NCBI GenBank assembly: GCA_007116525.1
Contig: SKIH01000053.1
Location: forward strand, 1 to 8,285
Reading direction: 5' to 3'
From: Bacilli bacterium
GTDB lineage: Bacteria; Bacillota_I; Bacilli_A; RF39; UBA660
Length of the DNA: 8,285 bases
Part shown: positions 1-6,670 of the stretch, in pieces
How positions within the stretch are numbered: position 1 is the first letter of the stretch
How the letters are laid out: each line of letters begins with the position of its first letter
Translations under genes and position numbers: made by a program
Notes under the pieces: generated by a model
Told to the model about the DNA's origin: nothing
The model's input: the letters and a program-made list of their open reading frames with translations, nothing else
Databases searched by the model: none

Positions 1-344
1 CCGATAAACGGCACAAAAATTAAAAGTAGCGCAAATCCAATATCTTTTCCAAATGCTTTTGCTAATTTCACAGCAATATAAATAAATACTGGAAATGCTG
101 TAATGAAGTTTAAGATTGGTACTAATACCAAAATTAACAACCATAATGGTGCTTTTGCAACTTCAAATAAAACTACTAAGTTATAAATCGGAACTATAGC
201 AGCCCATCCTGGCTTTCCTGCTTTTTCAAAAATTTTCCAGTAAGATACTATTATTAATACAAATACTATCAAAGAGAAAACCATCGATGCTCCACCTAAA
301 GCGAACATTCCTTCTGTTTCATACGGCATTTCTGTTGTATACAT
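1..344 (-). CDS. DUF5684-type small integral membrane protein (partial, C-terminus beyond window)
   Basis: The first 114 residues of a hydrophobic protein are visible; the reading frame is still open at the window edge. An acidic N-terminal stretch (residues 1-16) is followed by a membrane segment at about 20-38, ending in YWKIFEKAGKPGWA. A second hydrophobic stretch (about 47-63) contains IVPIYN, long segments span about 66-95, and KAFGKDIGF leads into another one. The order KAGKPGWAAIVPIYN, then a Pro-Asn turn, then AKAFGKDIGFALLLIF is the pattern I know from DUF5684, a family of unknown function sometimes found next to or fused with signal peptidase I. The ATG at 344 is chosen because a near-perfect AAGGAGGTGA lies just upstream (353-362). 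It is 83 bases downstream of pheT on the same strand and may have its own promoter. I do not assign a function. Confidence 0.8.
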   Translation of the reverse strand, partial: MYTTEMPYETEGMFALGGASMVFSLIVFVLIIVSYWKIFEKAGKPGWAAIVPIYNLVVLFEVAKAPLWLLILVLVPILNFITAFPVFIYIAVKLAKAFGKDIGFALLLIFVPFI

Positions 345-352
345 AAATTAAC

Positions 353-362
353 TCACCTCCTT
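353..362 (-). promoter_or_regulatory. Ribosome binding site of the DUF5684 gene
   Basis: The minus strand reads AAGGAGGTGA, an almost full anti-Shine-Dalgarno match, with 8 bases between its end and the ATG at 344. It is the longest such match in the window and fixes the start of the small membrane protein. Confidence 0.8.
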
Positions 363-376
363 TCTTTCAAAAGCCA

Positions 377-382
377 ATTATA
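377..382 (-). promoter_or_regulatory. Candidate -10 box upstream of the DUF5684 gene
   Basis: The minus strand has a perfect TATAAT in the 83-base pheT/DUF5684 gap, which would give a 5' leader of roughly 25 bases. No good -35 box stands 16-18 bases upstream (the best is a weak TTTAAT-like stretch near 403-408), and no extended -10 TG is present. A second TATAAT occurs at 392-397. Such matches arise easily in AT-rich DNA, so this is only a candidate. I see no convincing terminator in the gap, so readthrough from pheST is also possible. Confidence 0.35.
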
Positions 383-427
383 CTAGTTTATATTATATTA
401 TCATTAAATTATATATTAGTCTATTAT

Positions 428-2791
428 TTACTTGTCTCTTAGTTTAGCAGAGGTTTTTTCTTCAACATTTTTTATTATTTTATTTAATAGATCATTTACA
501 AAGTCATCTGATAATGTTTGAGTTTTATCTTCAAAAGTCAATGAAAATGCTAGCGACTTATTTCCATCATTAAAGTCATAAACATCAAATACATATAAAT
601 CTTTTAAATATCTACTACAGACTTTTCTAATATGTCTCTCTATTTCACTTGATTTAATATCCTTCGGCATTATGAACGCTAAGTCTTTGGTTGTAGTAGG
701 AAACTTAGAAATTTCTTTATACTTAACTCCTCTAACTTTTAATTCCATTAGTTTAGAAAGATCTATTTCAAAAATATAAACTTCATTTTTAGATAACGAC
801 GGATGAACTTGTCCTAAATATCCAACATGATTTTTATTAACATTAATCCTTACAGATCTATAAGGATGGTAAGCACCTGGTACATCCTCTTCAATGAATT
901 CGTATCTGTTTTCCAGTCCAAACGAATCCAAAAATTCTGTTACTATTCCTTTAACTAAATAAAAGTCTACGTCAACTACTTTGCCTTGAAATTCATTCAA
1001 TAAATAAGTTCCACTCATTAGACCCGATGCTAAAATTTTACTATCATATCCGTTATTTTTAAAATATACATCACCAACTTCAAAAAGGTTAATGTTTTTA
1101 GCACCTCTTGATGAGTTGTATTTATAGTTTTCAAACAAACTTGATGTTAAGTTTTGTCGACAAACTTTTTTATCTTCACTCATAGGATTAGATATTATTA
1201 TTTTATCCAAGTCGAAACTAAAATCATCTAAATCTTTAACTAAAGTATAATTAATAGCTTGATCTAGTCCAAAACTAGATAATAAATCTTCTGTGTCTTT
1301 TAATAATTTACTTTTCTTAGAATATCCACCTCTTTTAGTCTCTAAGTTAGGTAAGTTTCCTATTAATTTTTCATATCCGTTTATTCTACCAACCTCTTCG
1401 ATGATATCTTCTTTAATCTCGATATCACCTCTTCTACTTGGTACATGTACTTCAAAATGACCTTTGTTTTTAACAATGAATCCTAGTCTATTTAAAATCG
1501 ATACTACTTCTTTACTCATGATTTCCATACCTAAAGTATTTTGTATTTCTGATAGTTTAACTTCAATAACTTTATCATCTTTATTTAATTCATCATGCAT
1601 CAATATTCCTTTATTAACTTTACCTTTTGCATACTTTTCAAGTAAATGACATGCTCTTTTAAGAGCAAATAAAGTCATATTAGGATCTATCCCTTTTTCA
1701 AATCTGCTAGATGCTTCACTTCTTAACACTCTTTTTGAAGTAAGTCTAACATTTGTTTTATTAAATTGTGCCGATTCAATTAATATGTTTTTAGTATTAC
1801 TAGTTACTTCAGTATCATAACTACCCATAACTCCTGCTAGTGCAATTGGATTTTTAGTATCGGTAACTAAAATATCTTCCTTATTTACATCTCTTTCAAC
1901 TGTGTCTAATGTCTTGATTTTTTTGAAGTCATCGCCCATTGTTATTAATAAATCTTTATTTAACTTGTCTGCATCAAAGAAATGTAATGGTTGACCAGTT
2001 TCAAGCATTACATAATTACTAATATCAACTACATTATTAATTGGTCTAATACCGCTTGCAATCAATCTTGACTTTATGAATTGGGGAGAGTCTTTTATTT
2101 CTATGTTGCTAACCATTTTCGCTAAGTAAGCCATACAATTCTTAGTTTCAACATTTAGTGTAAACTTCTCATTAATATCATCTTTGGTTTCTTTATAACT
2201 TATATCTGGCAAAATTACTTTTTTATCGTATATAGCTGACACTTCATAAGCCATACCAATTACACTCAATAGGTCACCACGATTAGCAGTAAGATCAAAA
2301 TCTATTATATAGTCATCAAACATTAAATATTTATTTGGATCTTCTCCTACTTTTGCTTCATTATTTAGCTCATGTATTCCATCTATATCTTCTTGGCTTA
2401 AGAAAGCTTTATCGATTCCAAGTTCAAGCAGTGAACAAATCATACCATTTGATTCGGTGTTTAATATACTGGCTTTCTTGATTTCAAAATTACCAGGCAA
2501 TACGGCCCCTACTTTTGCAACTACAACTTTTAAACCTTCCCTAACATTAGGAGCTCCACATACTATTTGTAACACTTCGTCTTTTACATCTACTTTGCAA
2601 ACACTTAACTTGTCACTTTCGCTATGTTTCTCACATTCTATAACTTTTCCGACTACTAAGCTATCAGAATTAGCAAGTTGTCTTATAGTTTCAAATTCGT
2701 TTCCAACTTTAACCATTTTATCTGCTAATTCATAAATATTGATATCTTTTATATCTACATAATCTTTTAAAAAGTTTCTACTAAGCTTCAT
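428..2791 (-). CDS. pheT: Phenylalanine--tRNA ligase beta subunit
   Basis: Large subunit of the cytosolic alpha2-beta2 enzyme that charges tRNA-Phe; the family also hydrolyses mischarged Tyr-tRNA-Phe. The 787 residues are close to the usual 790-800. Domains in order: N-terminal MKLSRNFLKDYVD; an EMAP-like tRNA-binding OB fold at about 42-150 (GKVIECEKHSESDKL, QIVCGAPNV, NGMICSLLELG); B3/B4 editing domain at about 210-385; B5 domain at about 405-475 (EDIIEEVGRINGYEKL); a degenerate class II core at about 490-685; and a C-terminal FDX-ACB anticodon-binding domain at 690-787 with FPTTTKDLAF at 697-706. Residues matching the E. coli editing-site His and Glu appear kept (GQPLH, H270; LIES, E339), suggesting that proofreading is intact. 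The ATG lies inside the end of pheS, with AAAGGAGG 8 bases upstream. Transcription is expected to depend on the T-box leader before pheS. Confidence 0.97.
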   Translation of the reverse strand: MKLSRNFLKDYVDIKDINIYELADKMVKVGNEFETIRQLANSDSLVVGKVIECEKHSESDKLSVCKVDVKDEVLQIVCGAPNVREGLKVVVAKVGAVLPGNFEIKKASILNTESNGMICSLLELGIDKAFLSQEDIDGIHELNNEAKVGEDPNKYLMFDDYIIDFDLTANRGDLLSVIGMAYEVSAIYDKKVILPDISYKETKDDINEKFTLNVETKNCMAYLAKMVSNIEIKDSPQFIKSRLIASGIRPINNVVDISNYVMLETGQPLHFFDADKLNKDLLITMGDDFKKIKTLDTVERDVNKEDILVTDTKNPIALAGVMGSYDTEVTSNTKNILIESAQFNKTNVRLTSKRVLRSEASSRFEKGIDPNMTLFALKRACHLLEKYAKGKVNKGILMHDELNKDDKVIEVKLSEIQNTLGMEIMSKEVVSILNRLGFIVKNKGHFEVHVPSRRGDIEIKEDIIEEVGRINGYEKLIGNLPNLETKRGGYSKKSKLLKDTEDLLSSFGLDQAINYTLVKDLDDFSFDLDKIIISNPMSEDKKVCRQNLTSSLFENYKYNSSRGAKNINLFEVGDVYFKNNGYDSKILASGLMSGTYLLNEFQGKVVDVDFYLVKGIVTEFLDSFGLENRYEFIEEDVPGAYHPYRSVRINVNKNHVGYLGQVHPSLSKNEVYIFEIDLSKLMELKVRGVKYKEISKFPTTTKDLAFIMPKDIKSSEIERHIRKVCSRYLKDLYVFDVYDFNDGNKSLAFSLTFEDKTQTLSDDFVNDLLNKIIKNVEEKTSAKLRDK

Positions 2792-3830
2792 CTTCTAGTC
2801 CTCCTTTTCTATTAAATTGGTTTAAAAACCTTATATCATTTGTATAAAAATCTCTAATATCATTTATTTCGTGCCTAATCATTGCTACTCTTTCAATTCC
2901 CATACCAAATGCAAAACCTCGATAAACTTCAGGATCGTATCCACTCATTTTTAAAACATTAGGGTGAACCATACCGGCACCTAATATTTCAATGAACCCA
3001 GTTTTGGAACAAAATGAACATCCTTCTCCTTTACACTTGAAGCATGAAATATCAACTTCAATACTTGGTTCAGTAAATGGGAAATAATTAGGTCTAAACC
3101 TTACTTTAACACTATCACCAAACATCTTTTTTGCAAATTCTTCTAGCGTTCCTTTTAAATGTGATAAAGATACATCTTTTGAAACTACTAATCCTTCTAC
3201 TTGCGTAAATTGATGTGAATGAGTTGGATCATCACTATCTCTTCTATAAGTTTTACCAGGGCATATAATTCTAATATCTCCCTCACTTTTTTCTAACGTT
3301 CTAACTTGAACTGGTGAAGTGTGGGTTCTTAAAAGAACCTCATCGTTAACATAAAAAGTATCTTGCATATCTCTTGCAGGATGGTTTTTAGGTAAGTTTA
3401 ACTTTTCAAAGTTATATAAATCAAACTCAACTTCCGGTCCTTCAACAACATCATATCCCATTGAAATAAAGATTTCTTCTATTTCTCTTCTAACCTTAGT
3501 TAGAGGATGAATTGATCCTTTAGAAAATTTTGTTGCGGGTAATGAAGTATCAATTTTTTCTGAAACCAATTTCTCTTCTAACTCTTTTTTATCAAGTTTC
3601 ATTTTTAATTCTTCAAGTTCTTTTGAAATAAAGTTTTTTATATCATTTAAACTTTTCCCAAACTCTTTTTTTTCTTCATTACTTAAATCCTTAATTAGCG
3701 GATTCAATTTTTGAATATACCCTTTTTTACCTAAGTACTCAACTCTAAGTTCATTCAATTCTTTTGTATTCTTAACATTTTTAAGATCACTTTCAAATTT
3801 GTTTTTAATATCTTTTACTTTTTCATTCAT
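2781..3830 (-). CDS. pheS: Phenylalanine--tRNA ligase alpha subunit
   Basis: Catalytic subunit of the cytosolic phenylalanyl-tRNA synthetase, a class II enzyme that forms Phe-AMP and transfers Phe to tRNA-Phe together with PheT. The 349 residues match the usual 330-350. The charged N-terminal region at about 1-95 (including ELRVEYLGKKG) is the tRNA-binding coiled-coil arm. The class II core follows: motif 1 region near 109-135 (HPLTKVRREIEEIF, GYDVVEGPEVE), DTFY and LLRTHTSPVQ at about 157-175, motif 2 at about 192-213 (GKTYRRDSDDPTHSHQFTQVEG), and motif 3 at 305-317 (GFAFGMGIERVAM). A four-cysteine knuckle (C263, C266, C271, C274) precedes GFIEILGAGMVHP; I recall similar inserts in other Firmicute PheS proteins. 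The ATG at 3830 has AAAGGAGGA upstream. The end overlaps pheT by 11 bases, and the codons for KGGL carry the pheT ribosome site. Confidence 0.97.
   Translation of the reverse strand: MNEKVKDIKNKFESDLKNVKNTKELNELRVEYLGKKGYIQKLNPLIKDLSNEEKKEFGKSLNDIKNFISKELEELKMKLDKKELEEKLVSEKIDTSLPATKFSKGSIHPLTKVRREIEEIFISMGYDVVEGPEVEFDLYNFEKLNLPKNHPARDMQDTFYVNDEVLLRTHTSPVQVRTLEKSEGDIRIICPGKTYRRDSDDPTHSHQFTQVEGLVVSKDVSLSHLKGTLEEFAKKMFGDSVKVRFRPNYFPFTEPSIEVDISCFKCKGEGCSFCSKTGFIEILGAGMVHPNVLKMSGYDPEVYRGFAFGMGIERVAMIRHEINDIRDFYTNDIRFLNQFNRKGGLEDEA
2801..2808 (-). promoter_or_regulatory. pheT ribosome binding site inside the pheS coding end
   Basis: The minus strand reads AAAGGAGG eight bases before the pheT ATG, within the codons for the last residues of PheS. 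With the 11-base gene overlap this suggests translational coupling that keeps the two subunits in balance. The coupling is inferred from layout. Confidence 0.75.
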
Positions 3831-3835
3831 TTTAA

Positions 3836-3845
3836 TTCCTCCTTT
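3836..3845 (-). promoter_or_regulatory. pheS ribosome binding site
   Basis: The minus strand reads AAAGGAGGAA just upstream of the ATG at 3830. It lies about 10 bases after the leader terminator U-tract, so it is reached only by transcripts that escape termination. Confidence 0.75.
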
Positions 3846-3853
3846 AAATAAAT

Positions 3854-3884
3854 AAAAAAATCACATCCTAATAAGGACGTGATT
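3854..3884 (-). terminator. Regulated intrinsic terminator of the pheST leader
   Basis: An 11-base stem pairs AATCACGTCCT (3874-3884) with AGGATGTGATT (3859-3869), with one G-U pair and a TATT loop, followed by a U-rich run. It is the default OFF structure, expected when tRNA-Phe is charged. Confidence 0.93.
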
Positions 3885-3899
3885 ACGTGGTACCACCTT
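3873..3899 (-). promoter_or_regulatory. T-box antiterminator element
   Basis: Helix A1 pairs AAGG (3896-3899) with CCUU (3873-3876). The 7-base bulge UGGUACC (3889-3895) is the canonical tRNA acceptor-end site. Helix A2 pairs ACGU (3885-3888) with ACGU (3877-3880) around the loop AAUC (3881-3884). Bases 3874-3884 are also the 5' arm of the terminator, so the two structures exclude each other. Uncharged tRNA-Phe binding the bulge should favour this form. Confidence 0.9.
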
Positions 3900-4073
3900 A
3901 ATTTACAGTATTAAAACTGCCTCAAACACTATATCGCGTGACCGGACATTATTAATGTCTGCTAGAAGGTGAATTCATAAGCTATTAATGTTAGTTTACA
4001 CCGGCCACTAACTCTCTTGAAATTAATTTTACTTATTACTACTTCTTCATTAATGCATTAATTGATTGATTAA

Positions 4074-4102
4074 ATTATAACACAAGTAAATTTTGCTTTC
4101 AA
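4074..4102 (-). promoter_or_regulatory. Sigma-A type promoter of the pheST T-box operon
   Basis: The -35 box is TTGAAA (4097-4102), the spacer is exactly 17 bases, and the -10 box is a perfect TATAAT (4074-4079) preceded by TGT, an extended -10. The predicted start is near 4066-4068, matching the 5' end of the T-box Stem I region. This is the best promoter in the window. It starts only 14 bases after the stop codon of the upstream permease gene. Confidence 0.9.
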
Positions 4103-4115
4103 CATTATATTAACT

Positions 4116-5720
4116 CTATTCTTTTATATCTCGTTTGTTGTAAGTTATAAAGCCTATTACAATTAATAAACTTGCCACTAAAACCATTAAAACTAAATTT
4201 AACACATTTACTTCTTCAACTGGATAATTAGGTATATTCCCAAACGGTGTTGTTTTCATTATTGCTTCTGGAATTTGTAGTAAGTCGCCTAAATAACTCA
4301 CTAAAAATGAGTAGACAATATAAAGCCATACGAGTGGTGTTGCTCTTTCAAATATTCCATTTAAAAATAAAGCAAACCCTATCATAATTAGCATCGCTGG
4401 ATAATATACTATACTAGCTTTAATAATAGTACTAAGCAGTATCGGATCATCCATTACAGCACTAGATGCACTATATAATCCGAGTGCTGACGTAATTAGC
4501 ATCAAAAATCCTAACACTAAAGAAATTATTAAATTTGAAAATAACAATTCATTTCTAGAAACACTTTTTGAAAGGATATTTTCTATTCTCTTTTTCTTTT
4601 CTTCACTTCTAATCTTCAATACAAATATAACTGCAGGAATAGTTGCCATCATTGACATAACAAGCATTAAAACCGTCATAAACTGTTCATTCAGTGTAAA
4701 ATTAGAATCTTGAGAAACCATTTGTTGAATCATTTCATTACTTAATATAAATTGTTCTAGATCACCAAAAATTGACCCATAAGAAACGCCTAATAAAAAC
4801 ATTGTAATAAACCATGCTATTATACTTGTTCTTTGTAACCTTAAGTAAAGACCAATTGGTCTTCTTAAAAATTTTGAAGCTGTTTTCTTTCCAGGTTTTG
4901 ATGGTATAAAGCCAGAACCAAGATCACGAATCGAATTTAAATATAGTGCTAAAACGAATAATAACACCGATGCTACAAACATCACTAATATCGGCCACCA
5001 ATTATCAAGAACAAAAGGGTGAGTTCTTAAAATCAAACCTAAAGGAGAAATAAGAGCAAGCATCTCATTACTAACATCCCCTATTGCTCTAATAAAATAA
5101 GCAAGCATCAGAAAGGCAAAAGAATATGCAATAGTGCCCCTACTATTTTCAGTAAGTTGCGCAAAAACTAAAGTTAATGACGCGAAAAATATACCTATCA
5201 TTCCAAGGGCTGCTCCATACAATATAGACCCTTCTAAAGTAATGTTTTCAAGACCTGTTAAATACATTGAAATCGCTACTACAATGAATAGTAAAATAAA
5301 CACAGTACTCATAAGTTTATTTATAGCTAAACTAACAGATAATCTACCTACTGGAAGGGACCTAATCATTTCGATAAGTCCATCTTCTTCATCTGCTCTT
5401 GTATTTTTTGTAACTATCAATATTGCCATAACAGCTATCGCTATTCCAGTAAATAAGAGCATTTGATGAGACATCTGTGCGCCAACATGGTAATTATCAA
5501 GTCCTTCGCTAGGTCCTACCATCGCTGTCATTGCAGGATTTCTCATAGTTTCAGCCATAGCAAACATCTCTTCTTCAGAACTATAAAGACCTGTAAATGC
5601 ACCTAATACTACTACTGTTATAGAGACGATAGATACTAACCAAATACTAATAGATAATATATTTCTTTTAGCTAATAATTTAATTAAATCAAAGGTCCCT
5701 TTGAATAGATTTTTATTCAT
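4116..5720 (-). CDS. ABC-2 type exporter permease with internally duplicated halves
   Basis: Membrane subunit of a putative ABC exporter, working with the ATPase encoded just upstream. Of 534 residues, about 12 hydrophobic segments are visible: near 22-45, 86-104, 138-155, 165-190, 196-213, 241-261, 298-318, 346-369, 392-416, 431-456, 461-480 and 504-526. The two six-segment halves each carry a cytoplasmic-type loop after their second segment: R108-EEDG-IEMIR-SLPVGR126 and R371-EEKK-IENIL-SKSVSR389, aligned without gaps. This looks like a fused permease pair of the TnrB3/polyketide-antibiotic exporter type (COG3559-like). The substrate is unknown; antibiotic, peptide or lipid export is inference. 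I chose the ATG at 5720 because GAGG lies 9 bases upstream; a TTG at 5729 would add three residues but would abut the GAGG. The ATPase stop ends one base before this ATG, implying coupling. Confidence 0.9.
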   Translation of the reverse strand: MNKNLFKGTFDLIKLLAKRNILSISIWLVSIVSITVVVLGAFTGLYSSEEEMFAMAETMRNPAMTAMVGPSEGLDNYHVGAQMSHQMLLFTGIAIAVMAILIVTKNTRADEEDGLIEMIRSLPVGRLSVSLAINKLMSTVFILLFIVVAISMYLTGLENITLEGSILYGAALGMIGIFFASLTLVFAQLTENSRGTIAYSFAFLMLAYFIRAIGDVSNEMLALISPLGLILRTHPFVLDNWWPILVMFVASVLLFVLALYLNSIRDLGSGFIPSKPGKKTASKFLRRPIGLYLRLQRTSIIAWFITMFLLGVSYGSIFGDLEQFILSNEMIQQMVSQDSNFTLNEQFMTVLMLVMSMMATIPAVIFVLKIRSEEKKKRIENILSKSVSRNELLFSNLIISLVLGFLMLITSALGLYSASSAVMDDPILLSTIIKASIVYYPAMLIMIGFALFLNGIFERATPLVWLYIVYSFLVSYLGDLLQIPEAIMKTTPFGNIPNYPVEEVNVLNLVLMVLVASLLIVIGFITYNKRDIKE

Positions 5721-5721
5721 A

Positions 5722-6612
5722 CTAATCAACCTCTACATTCTCGTAATGTTTCATAAATAGTTCTTCTAGAGTTGGAGGATAACTTTCGATTTTTATAACA
5801 TCAAAATCACTAATCTTTTTAATTATATCAGGTAAGACCTCATTATCAACTTGCAATGAGTAGCCATCATCTTTTGCTTCAAATATATGTACTCCTTTTA
5901 ATTTATTAACACCAGTAACTTTGGATTTAGTTTCAGCATATATATTAGTTACAGTTAAGTGTTTCATTTCTTTTAAAACACCACTTTCAATTATTTTTCC
6001 ATCTTTAATTATACTTACCTTATCACAAAGCTTTTCAACCTCAGATAAAATATGACTTGATAACAAAATGCTTTTACCTGCTTTTTTTGCTTCATCAATA
6101 CATTTATGAAACTCTTGTTCCATCAGTGGATCAAGACCACTTGTTGGTTCATCTAATATAAATAATTCAGCATCTGATGCAAAGGCTGCAATAAGTGCTA
6201 CTTTTTGCCTATTACCTTTAGAATAAGTTCTACATTTTTTGGTTGGGTCTAAATTAAATCTTCTTATTAGGTCATCCCTTTTTTCAACATTGATTTTTCC
6301 TCTTAGTGAAGTAAACAAGTCTATTACCTCACCACCTGTTAAGTTGGGCCACAAATTAACCTCACCAGGTACATAAGCAACTTTTTTATGAATTTCAACA
6401 GCATCACTCCACACGTCCATACCAAATATACTAGCACTACCTTCATCTGCCTTTAAAATACCTAAAAGAATTCTTATAGTAGTAGTTTTACCAGCACCAT
6501 TAGGACCAATGAAACCGTATACTTCGCCTTTTTTGATTTCTAAATTTACTCCATCTAAAGCTCTAACTTTTCCAAAATTTTTAACTATACTTTTTGATTC
6601 TAATATTTTCAT
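5722..6612 (-). CDS. ABC transporter ATP-binding protein (CcmA/BcrA-like exporter ATPase)
   Basis: Cytoplasmic ATPase driving the export permease encoded next to it. The 296 residues hold one nucleotide-binding domain: Walker A GPNGAGKTT at 36-44, Walker B LFILDEP at 150-156, D-loop SGLD at 158-161, and H-loop His187 in LLSSHILSEVE. The Q-loop region reads VPGEVNLWPNLT (81-92) without the usual Gln, and the signature is YSKGNRQK (130-137) rather than LSGGQ. Both variants are familiar from the COG1131 subgroup that pairs with TnrB3-like permeases, so they need not mean loss of activity. The C-terminal part at about 215-296 ends with SYPPTLEELFMKHYE, typical of this exporter class. The ATG at 6612 has AGAGGTGA (6617-6624) upstream. 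It is the first gene of a two-gene operon with its own promoter. Confidence 0.95.
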   Translation of the reverse strand: MKILESKSIVKNFGKVRALDGVNLEIKKGEVYGFIGPNGAGKTTTIRILLGILKADEGSASIFGMDVWSDAVEIHKKVAYVPGEVNLWPNLTGGEVIDLFTSLRGKINVEKRDDLIRRFNLDPTKKCRTYSKGNRQKVALIAAFASDAELFILDEPTSGLDPLMEQEFHKCIDEAKKAGKSILLSSHILSEVEKLCDKVSIIKDGKIIESGVLKEMKHLTVTNIYAETKSKVTGVNKLKGVHIFEAKDDGYSLQVDNEVLPDIIKKISDFDVIKIESYPPTLEELFMKHYENVEVD

Positions 6613-6630
6613 AGTTTCACCTCTATTATG

Positions 6631-6639
6631 ATTATACCA
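6631..6639 (-). promoter_or_regulatory. Extended -10 promoter of the ABC exporter operon
   Basis: The minus strand reads TGGTATAAT, a perfect extended -10 with TATAAT at 6631-6636. No -35 match exists at the usual distance, where the U-tract and stem of the pgi terminator lie. The start point would be near 6624-6625, so the mRNA would begin almost on the AGAGGTGA ribosome site, with a leader of only about 12 bases. Confidence 0.65.
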
Positions 6640-6670
6640 AAAAAAAAGAAATGTTTTATAACATTTCTTT
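6639..6670 (-). terminator. Intrinsic terminator of the GH94-pgi unit
   Basis: A perfect 11-base stem pairs AAAGAAATGTT (6645-6655) with AACATTTCTTT (6660-6670), with a four-base loop. On the minus strand it runs into a run of nine U (6639-6647), three of which belong to the stem. The pgi stop codon TAA (6656-6658) is in the loop and the last pgi codons form the 5' arm. The stem has few G-C pairs, so its strength is uncertain, but geometry and position are good. Confidence 0.85.

Larger units (their letters stand above)
3854..4067 (-). promoter_or_regulatory. T-box leader (tRNA-Phe sensing) of pheST
   Basis: This leader RNA of about 215 bases reads the charging state of tRNA-Phe and controls termination before pheS. 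Stem I is closed by ATTAATG (4048-4054) with CATTAAT (3951-3957) and by AGAAG (4042-4046) with CTTCT (3964-3968). The specifier loop has UAGUA on its 5' side and GAAUUCAC on its 3' side, giving a UUC (Phe) specifier codon at 3971-3973. The loop is capped by ATAAGT (4031-4036) with GCTTAT (3977-3982). A distal hairpin, GTTAGT (4007-4012) with ACTAAC (3990-3995), carries a GGUG-containing loop. CAGT/ACTG around 3905-3920 forms a short Stem III. The T-box motif AAGGTGGTACCACG is at 3886-3899, and its UGGU fits an ACCA tRNA end. Position and specificity agree with pheS directly downstream. Confidence 0.95.

Noticed and set aside
345..427. Terminator after pheT
   Set aside because: The AT-rich gap has only weak, imperfect inverted blocks (ACTA...TAGT) and no G-C-containing stem followed by a U-run.
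1464..1649. Plus-strand open frame of 61 codons inside pheT
   Set aside because: It lies wholly opposite a strongly conserved pheT domain, is a low-complexity Ser/Leu-rich product, and has no convincing ribosome site. It is an antisense shadow.
2457..2735. Plus-strand open frame of 92 codons opposite the tRNA-binding domain of pheT
   Set aside because: The composition (Thr/Ser/Leu-rich) mirrors the complement of the pheT codons, and no family motif or promoter is visible.
5134..5466. Plus-strand open frame of 110 codons opposite the permease gene
   Set aside because: Its hydrophobic, Ile-rich product is what the complement of membrane-segment codons gives. It shows no motif and no operon context.
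5721..5729. TTG start giving a permease three residues longer
   Set aside because: The only Shine-Dalgarno-like GAGG would touch the TTG, while it stands at a workable 9 bases from the ATG at 5720.
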